DNA of 64,000 bases from NCBI RefSeq assembly GCF_039724765.1, contig NZ_CP155729.1, positions 3,729,501-3,793,500 on the forward strand. The letters are read 5' to 3'. Origin of the DNA: Sagittula stellata E-37. GTDB taxonomy: Bacteria > Pseudomonadota > Alphaproteobacteria > Rhodobacterales > Rhodobacteraceae. Of this stretch, positions 59,184 to 64,000 are shown piece after piece (within the stretch, counting starts at the first letter, position 1; each line of letters starts with the position of its first letter). Under the pieces are notes generated by a model. That model made no database searches, was not told where the DNA came from, and saw only the letters and a list, made by a program, of their open reading frames with translations. A program made the translations under genes and the position numbers.

Positions 59184-61073
59184 CTAACCCCGTTCGTGGA
59201 AGAAGGCGTAGATCCGTTCCGCCAGCGCCTCCGACACGCCATCCACCGCCTTCAGGTCGGCGAGGTTGGCGCGGCTGACGGCCTTTGCGGACCCGAAATG
59301 CTGCAGCAACGCCCGCTTGCGCGCAGCTCCGACGCCCTGCACCTCGTCCAGCGGGTTGGCCATCTGCGCCTTCGCCCGCTTCGCCCGGTGCGTGCCGATG
59401 GCGAACCGGTGCGCCTCGTCCCGCAACCGCTGCACGAAATACAACACGGGATCGTTGTGGCGCAACGCAAAGGCCCGCTCTCCGACGCGGTGGAATTCCT
59501 CCTTGCCGTGGTCGCGGTCCACACCCTTGGCGACACCCACGAAGGGCACGTCCTCCACCCCCTGCTCGCGCATGATCTCGGCTACGGCGGAGACCTGCCC
59601 GGCCCCGCCGTCGATCAGCATGAGGTCGGGCCACAGCCCCTTCGAACGGTCGGGGTCGTCCTTCTTCAGCCGCACCAGCCGCCGGTTCAGAACCTCCTTC
59701 ATCATGCCGAAGTCGTCGCCGGGCACGAGGTCGTCGCCCTTGATGTTGAACTTGCGGTACTGGTTCTTCATGAAGCCGTCCGGGCCGGAGACGATCATCG
59801 CGCCCACCGCGTTGGTGCCCTGGATATGCGAGTTGTCGTAGACCTCGATCCGTTGCGGCGGGCCATCCAGCCCGAAGGCCTCTGCCAGACCGCGCAGCAG
59901 CTTCGCCTGCGTCGCCGTCTCCGACATCTTGCGGCCAAGGCTCTCCTTGGCATTGCGCAACGCGCCCTCGACCAGTTCCGCCTTCTCGCCGCGCTGGGGC
60001 ACGCTGATCTCGACCTTGCGGCCCAGCTTGTCCGACAACGCCTGGCACATCAGGTCCTCGTCCTCGATCGCGTGCGACAGCAGCAGCAGCCGCGCCGGTT
60101 CCTTCTGGTCGTAGAACTGGCCCAGGAAGGCCTCCATAACCTCCGCCGGGCCGACGTCGTCGCCGACACGCGGGTAGAAGTCCTTGTTCCCCCAGTTCTG
60201 GTTCGCGCGGATGAAGAACACCTGCACACAGGCCTGCCCGTTCTCCATGTAAAGCGCGATCACGTCCGCTTCGGCGGTGGTCTGCGGGTTGATCCCTTGC
60301 GCCGTCTGAACTTGCGTCAGCGCGCGGATACGGTCGCGCAGGGCAGCGGCGCGCTCGAACTCCATCGCCTCCGACGCGTCCATCATGTCGGCGGCCAGCT
60401 TCTCCTGGATCTCGGTCGACTTGCCCGACAGGTATCGCGCCGCGTCGCGCACCGACGCGGCATAGTCCTCCTCCGAGATCTTGCCGACGCAGGGCGCCGA
60501 GCACCGCTTGATCTGGTGCAACAGGCAAGGCCGCGTGCGTCCCTCGAACTGGCTGTCGGTGCAGTTGCGCAGCAGGAAGGCCTTCTGCAACTGGTTCAGA
60601 ACCCGGTTCACCGCGCCCGCGCTGGCGAAGGGGCCGAAGTACTGCCCCTTCTCGGACTTCGCGCCCCGGTGCTTCTTGATCTGCGGAAAGGCGTGATTGG
60701 TGACGATGATGTTCGGGAACGACTTGTCGTCGCGCAGCAGCACGTTGAACTTCGGCTTGAGCTGCTTGATGAGGTTCTGCTCAAGCAGCAGGGCCTCGGT
60801 TTCCGTCCGGGTGGTCAGGAACATCATCGACGCGGTTTCGCGGATCATCCGCTCGATCCGCCGCGAATGACCGTTCAGCCGGGCATAGTTCGACACCCGT
60901 GCCTTCAGATTGCGCGCCTTCCCGACGTACAACACCCGGCTATGGTCATCCAGCATCCGGTACACCCCCGGAGAGGTCTCCAGCGTCCTCAGATAGGACT
61001 GGATGACCTCGACCCCGCGGGGCGTGTCTGCGCTGTCCGGACCGTCGTTCATGTCACCCTGACCATCAGCCAT
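59184..61073 (-). CDS. uvrC: Excinuclease ABC subunit C
   Basis: A 629-residue nucleotide-excision-repair nuclease. The N-terminal GIY-YIG domain ([24 protein letters not shown]) makes the 3' incision. The UVR/UvrB-binding motif ([17 protein letters not shown]), the RNase-H-like domain ([25 protein letters not shown]) and C-terminal HhH ([15 protein letters not shown]) follow. The start at 61073 is one option; ATG 61052 with AGGGTGAC before it is equally possible and would give 622 residues. It is expressed from its own candidate promoter at 61235-61264. Confidence 0.96.
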   Translation of the reverse strand: MADGQGDMNDGPDSADTPRGVEVIQSYLRTLETSPGVYRMLDDHSRVLYVGKARNLKARVSNYARLNGHSRRIERMIRETASMMFLTTRTETEALLLEQNLIKQLKPKFNVLLRDDKSFPNIIVTNHAFPQIKKHRGAKSEKGQYFGPFASAGAVNRVLNQLQKAFLLRNCTDSQFEGRTRPCLLHQIKRCSAPCVGKISEEDYAASVRDAARYLSGKSTEIQEKLAADMMDASEAMEFERAAALRDRIRALTQVQTAQGINPQTTAEADVIALYMENGQACVQVFFIRANQNWGNKDFYPRVGDDVGPAEVMEAFLGQFYDQKEPARLLLLSHAIEDEDLMCQALSDKLGRKVEISVPQRGEKAELVEGALRNAKESLGRKMSETATQAKLLRGLAEAFGLDGPPQRIEVYDNSHIQGTNAVGAMIVSGPDGFMKNQYRKFNIKGDDLVPGDDFGMMKEVLNRRLVRLKKDDPDRSKGLWPDLMLIDGGAGQVSAVAEIMREQGVEDVPFVGVAKGVDRDHGKEEFHRVGERAFALRHNDPVLYFVQRLRDEAHRFAIGTHRAKRAKAQMANPLDEVQGVGAARKRALLQHFGSAKAVSRANLADLKAVDGVSEALAERIYAFFHERG

Positions 61074-61146
61074 AAACCTGTGTCGATTCCCCTGTCTGCT
61101 GCAATGCCGCGGCGGCGGTTTCAAGTGAGATTACATCCACCGTTTC

Positions 61147-61155
61147 TGTGGATAA
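61147..61155. other. Perfect DnaA-box sequence upstream of uvrC
   Basis: TGTGGATAA is the exact complement of TTATCCACA, the consensus DnaA site. It lies in the untranslated leader of uvrC, 74 bases from the start. It is single, so an origin is not indicated; control of uvrC or chance are both possible. Confidence 0.4.
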
Positions 61156-61234
61156 GTCTGGTGGCAATTTCGGGGGAGCGCGAAATTTCCGTTGCTTTCA
61201 GCCCACTTCGCCGGGATGCACAAAAAATAATCGC

Positions 61235-61264
61235 ATTATCAAGTCATTGAAATTGCAGTGTTAA
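61235..61264 (-). promoter_or_regulatory. Candidate sigma-70 promoter for uvrC
   Basis: On the minus strand TTAACA (61259-61264) and TGATAAT (61235-61241) are separated by 17 bases. The surrounding 61190-61330 is the most AT-rich stretch of the local region. It would give uvrC a leader of about 160 bases containing the DnaA-box sequence. Confidence 0.5.
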
Positions 61265-61318
61265 TTTTTGGAATCCCTACAAGTGACTGAGAATCTTTAC
61301 ATTTTCATAACACTTCTG

Positions 61319-61358
61319 TGACGCCGATGTGACCCGTGCAAAACTTGCATCGGAGTCA
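61319..61358 (-). terminator. Stem-loop directly after the SDR gene
   Basis: TGACGCCGATG (61319-61329) pairs with CATCGGAGTCA (61348-61358) with one mismatch in eleven, around an 18-base loop. On the minus strand it follows the SDR stop immediately. No T run follows, so termination would be weak. It separates the SDR operon from uvrC. Confidence 0.45.
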
Positions 61359-61359
61359 C

Positions 61360-62151
61360 TCATTCAACTGCCGTTACGTCCGGTGTCTGCCACGCAAGGT
61401 GCTGCCCGCCGTCGACGCACAGAAGCTGCCCCGTCAGTGCCTTTGCCGACAAGAGATAGACCAGCGCGGCGGTGATATCCTCGCTGTCCGAGCCCCGTTC
61501 AAGCACGGTCGCGGCCCGCTGCTCGGCAAAGTCCTCGTCGCTCTGGCGGCCGCCGCGCAGGGTCGGCCCAGGGCCGATCCCGTTCACCCGGACACGCGGC
61601 GCCAGCGCCATGGCCGCCGTCCGGGTCATCGCCCACAGACCCATCTTGGCGATGGTGTAGCTGGCGAACTCGGGTGTCAGCTTGCGGACCCTCTGGTCTA
61701 TCATGTTGACCACCAGCGCCTGCGCCACCGGCTCTCCGTTTGCGTCGCGCAGCGGATCGGGTGCCTGGGCGGCAAAGGACTGCGTCAGCACGAAGGGTGC
61801 GCGCAGGTTGCTCTCGATATGGCGATCCCAGCTTTCACGCGTCGCCGTCTCGTAATCGTCGTGTTCAAAGATCGATGCGTTGTTCACCAGCGCCGTCAGC
61901 GGCCCGCCAAGGGCGTCCCGAGCGCGTCCCACAAGCGCCTGCACCTCGTCCTCGACCAGCAGGTCGGCCTGCAGGGGGACGGCCTTCCGTCCCAGCGCGC
62001 GTATCTCTGCCGCGGTCTCTTCGGCGGCAACGGCGGACCCGCCGTAGTGCACCGCCACGTCATACCCCTGCCCGGCCAGCGTCAATGCCATGTCGCGCCC
62101 CAGCCGACGTGCGCCGCCGGTCACCAGCGCGCGTTTTCCCTCTTCAGACAT
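61360..62151 (-). CDS. Short-chain dehydrogenase, pteridine-reductase (PTR1/FolM)-like
   Basis: A 263-residue SDR with the NADP(H)-binding motif TGGARRLG, in place of the usual TGxxxGIG; the Arg version is typical of pteridine reductases (PTR1, FolM). NNASIFEHDD and the active-site YTIAK are present. The usual catalytic Ser position reads NMIDQR, with Asp as in FolM and PTR1. The ending VDGGQHLAW also fits. It may reduce dihydropteridines (dihydromonapterin), but an unrelated substrate is not excluded. The next genes on this strand are the antiporter and the small zinc-ribbon protein, upstream. Confidence 0.87.
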   Translation of the reverse strand: MSEEGKRALVTGGARRLGRDMALTLAGQGYDVAVHYGGSAVAAEETAAEIRALGRKAVPLQADLLVEDEVQALVGRARDALGGPLTALVNNASIFEHDDYETATRESWDRHIESNLRAPFVLTQSFAAQAPDPLRDANGEPVAQALVVNMIDQRVRKLTPEFASYTIAKMGLWAMTRTAAMALAPRVRVNGIGPGPTLRGGRQSDEDFAEQRAATVLERGSDSEDITAALVYLLSAKALTGQLLCVDGGQHLAWQTPDVTAVE

Positions 62152-62162
62152 CCTGCCTCCGT

Positions 62163-63110
62163 TCAGACGATCACGATGACCACATAGCTTATGTAGAGCA
62201 CGGACAAGATGACACCCCAGGTCCGGTTCAGGTCGCGCTTGAAGAACACGAAGGGCATCAGCAGCAGCGAGGCGCCAAGCATCACCGCGAGGTCAAAGGT
62301 CAGTTCCCGGAATTCGAACGGCATGGGCGCGATCATCGAGGCCACGCCGATGATGGCCAGGAGGTTGAACATGTTCGACCCGATGACGTTGCCCAGGGCC
62401 ACGTCCGCCTGCCGCCGCAGCGCTGCCATGACGGTTGTCGCCAGTTCCGGCAGCGACGTGCCGACCGCGACCAGCGTCAGGCCGATCACCTCGTCCGAGA
62501 CGTTGAACATGCGCGCGATTTCCGTGGCACTGTCGACCAGAAGGTCGGCACCGAAGGGCAGGCCGATCAGGCCGAGCAACAGGTAAAAGCCGATCTTCCA
62601 CCACGACATCTCCGGGTCGGCACCCTCGGGCTCCTCCAGCTCCTCGTCGAGATCGCCCGCCCGCCGGTGCGCCAGCGCGTCCTTGATCTGGTCGCTCAGG
62701 ATCAAGGCCAGCACCGCCAGCAGCACGATGCCCGACTTCCAGTCGAAGACCTCGCGCAGCGCCAGCGCGATGAAGAGCACGGTGGCGCCCAGCATCTGCA
62801 CATAGCTCTTGCGGGTGTCATGGGCCGAGGTGTGCATCACCGTGATAAGCGCCGGAATGCCCAGCACCATCAGCACGTTGGCCGTGTTCGATCCGATGAC
62901 GTTGCCGAGCGCGATCCCCGGCACGTCGCGCATCGCCGCCTGGACGGAAATCAGCAGCTCCGGCGCGGAGGTCCCGAAGGCGACGATCGTCAGGCTGACG
63001 ATCAGCGCCGGGATGCCCACGCGCAGGGACAGGTTGACGGCGCCCTTTACCAACGCGTCGCCCGCCAGAAGCAGGATCAGCAGGCCCAACAGGGCATAGA
63101 GAAACACCAT
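62163..63110 (-). CDS. CaCA-family Na+/Ca2+ antiporter (YrbG-like)
   Basis: A 315-residue antiporter with ten hydrophobic helices in two inverted repeats. The alpha-repeats are explicit: AFGTSAPELLIS with GNVIGSNTANVL, and AVGTSLPELATT with GNVIGSNMFNLL. An acidic cytoplasmic loop (DLDEELEEPEGADPEMSWWK) joins the halves. The ATG at 63110 lies one base from the stop of the zinc-ribbon gene (TGACATG), so translation is coupled. It exchanges cations such as Ca2+ for Na+ or H+. Confidence 0.95.
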   Translation of the reverse strand: MVFLYALLGLLILLLAGDALVKGAVNLSLRVGIPALIVSLTIVAFGTSAPELLISVQAAMRDVPGIALGNVIGSNTANVLMVLGIPALITVMHTSAHDTRKSYVQMLGATVLFIALALREVFDWKSGIVLLAVLALILSDQIKDALAHRRAGDLDEELEEPEGADPEMSWWKIGFYLLLGLIGLPFGADLLVDSATEIARMFNVSDEVIGLTLVAVGTSLPELATTVMAALRRQADVALGNVIGSNMFNLLAIIGVASMIAPMPFEFRELTFDLAVMLGASLLLMPFVFFKRDLNRTWGVILSVLYISYVVIVIV

Positions 63111-63111
63111 G

Positions 63112-63306
63112 TCAGTCTTTACCTTTCCGGCAGGCGCAAGGGCCGTCGCCGATGCTGTACCCCCCGCAGTGCGGGCATTTCTTGGCACTCAGCATCGTCT
63201 TCTTGCGCAACTGTCCGATCTTCTTCGCCCCGGGCATGCGCCATTTGCCGAACACGCCCAGAAGGCCCATGACCAGCAGGAACAGGAGGACGATCTTTGC
63301 GATCAC
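63112..63306 (-). CDS. Small membrane-anchored zinc-ribbon protein
   Basis: A 64-residue protein with a GTG start overlapping the sppA-like stop (GTGA). An N-terminal helix (MIAKIVLLFLLVMGLLGVFG) is followed by a basic stretch (KWRMPGAKKIGQLRKKTML) and a four-cysteine knot, CPHCGG-x6-PCACRKG, likely a single zinc site facing the cytoplasm. It is translated between the protease and the antiporter and could be a small regulator or adaptor; no known family identified. Confidence 0.7.
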   Translation of the reverse strand: MIAKIVLLFLLVMGLLGVFGKWRMPGAKKIGQLRKKTMLSAKKCPHCGGYSIGDGPCACRKGKD

Positions 63307-64000
63307 GAGAGGCCGAACCGTGCATAGTCCGCACGCTCCTCGATTTCGCTTAGGGCACCCTGCGCGATCTGAGTGCCCAGACGCGGCAGGAAGGGCCGCT
63401 TGGCCTCGTACCGCTTGAAACGCACCTTGTCGCCAAAGCGCTGCTTCATCACCGGCACGAGATGCCCGATGCCGTCGGCCAGCCCCTGATCGACCGCCGC
63501 CTGCCCCACCCAGATCTCTCCGGTAAAGAGGTCGGGGTTAGACGCCAGCTTTTCGCCGCGCCGGGCCCGGATCTGGTTGATGAAGGTGTCGTGCAACTGC
63601 CCCAGCAGCCGGTTCAGGCGCGCCACATCCTCTTCGGTCTCAGGGCGGAACGGGTCCATCATCGACTTCGACTTGCCCGCAGTGTGCACCCGGCGCTCGA
63701 TCCCCTGCCGTTGCAGGAAGACATGCGCCCCGAAGCCGGAGGAAATCACCCCGATCGACCCGAGGATGCTGCTGGCATCGGCCCATATCTCGTCTGCGGC
63801 GGAGGCGATCCAGTAGCCGCCGGAGGCCGCCACGTCCTCGACGAAAGCGTAAACGGGGATGTTGTGCTGCTCTGACAGGCGGCGGATGCGCGCGCCGATC
63901 AGCGAGGACTGCACGGGCGACCCGCCCGGCGAATTTATTTCCAGCGCCACGGCATCCGGTTTGGACCGGAAGGCCTTTTCAAGCAGGGCCGCCGCTGTCC
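63303..64000 (-). CDS. S49-family signal peptide peptidase/protease (truncated by window edge)
   Basis: A minus-strand frame open to the right edge, so the N-terminus lies beyond 64000. The visible C-terminal 232 residues include ALEINSPGGSPVQ and the catalytic Ser in VAASGGYWIASAADEIWAD, followed by ILGSIGVISSGFGA. The second half matches SppA-type, short S49 peptidases (SohB-like), not the long form with two repeats. It probably degrades leftover signal peptides at the inner membrane. The stop overlaps the zinc-ribbon gene start. Confidence 0.93.
   Translation of the reverse strand, partial: TAAALLEKAFRSKPDAVALEINSPGGSPVQSSLIGARIRRLSEQHNIPVYAFVEDVAASGGYWIASAADEIWADASSILGSIGVISSGFGAHVFLQRQGIERRVHTAGKSKSMMDPFRPETEEDVARLNRLLGQLHDTFINQIRARRGEKLASNPDLFTGEIWVGQAAVDQGLADGIGHLVPVMKQRFGDKVRFKRYEAKRPFLPRLGTQIAQGALSEIEERADYARFGLS

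Noticed and set aside
61074..61359. Replication origin upstream of uvrC
   Set aside because: AT-rich DNA and one DnaA-box are present, but only a single perfect box was found and no origin-linked genes (dnaA, dnaN, hemE, parA/B) are nearby.

Overview
The window is a GC-rich bacterial chromosome segment with dense, mostly operonic genes. Gene content and order point to an alphaproteobacterium of the Rhodobacteraceae (Roseobacter group). The evidence is a DUF3035 lipoprotein gene beside an active/inactive M16 protease pair, rsmB-heparinase-purH, a pmbA/phosphatase/DUF4170/waaA/lpxK block, an SDHAF4-like gene, a zinc-free type L36 gene, and an nfu-tsaB-rimI block. The genus cannot be settled from the sequence. 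I see no phage, insertion sequence, CRISPR array or rRNA; the one RNA gene is tRNA-Val(GAC).

Layout. 1-13 kb: a 3'-truncated lytic transglycosylase gene, dapA, a small membrane protein, a DUF2252 protein, two M16 proteases, a lipoprotein, lspA, purH, a heparinase-like protein, rsmB and an SDHAF4-like protein. 13.0-13.7 kb: AT-richer DNA without convincing genes. 13.7-23.2 kb: dapB, rbfA, a phosphodiester-glycosidase-like protein, a trypsin-like protease, pmbA, an inositol-phosphatase-family gene, waaA and lpxK (lipid A/Kdo), and N-formylglutamate amidohydrolase. 23.3-25.9 kb: tRNA-Val, rpmJ, and a secreted protein that looks like a catalytically dead caspase fused to a peptidoglycan-binding domain.

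26-40 kb is the most system-like region. It holds a complete Liv-type ABC importer (livK, H, M, G, F) with acyl-CoA ligase-type enzymes at both ends, three unrecognised small proteins inside the transporter operon, an internally duplicated unknown protein, and a divergent hybrid histidine kinase/response regulator pair. I infer an uptake, CoA-activation and sensing module for an organic acid; the substrate cannot be read from the sequence.

40-51 kb: a PepSY membrane protein with a tiny partner, a lone cysteine-type formate dehydrogenase alpha subunit, a VOC protein, a class IV aminotransferase, a stress protein, a ClpP-fold secreted protein, nfu behind an Irr-like box, a GFA gene broken by an in-frame TAA, then tsaB-rimI. 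51-57 kb: a BMP-type nucleoside ABC importer with a LysE-family exporter gene between its two permease genes. 57-64 kb: TauE/SafE, a TIGR02186-like protein, a thioesterase, uvrC, a pteridine-reductase-like SDR, a cation antiporter, a small zinc-ribbon membrane protein, and an SppA-type protease running off the right edge.

Several intergenic regions carry notable secondary structure. Two long perfect inverted repeats have G-rich loops of 35-36 nt. There is a twin-hairpin block between convergent genes, and three copies of a REP-like hairpin.
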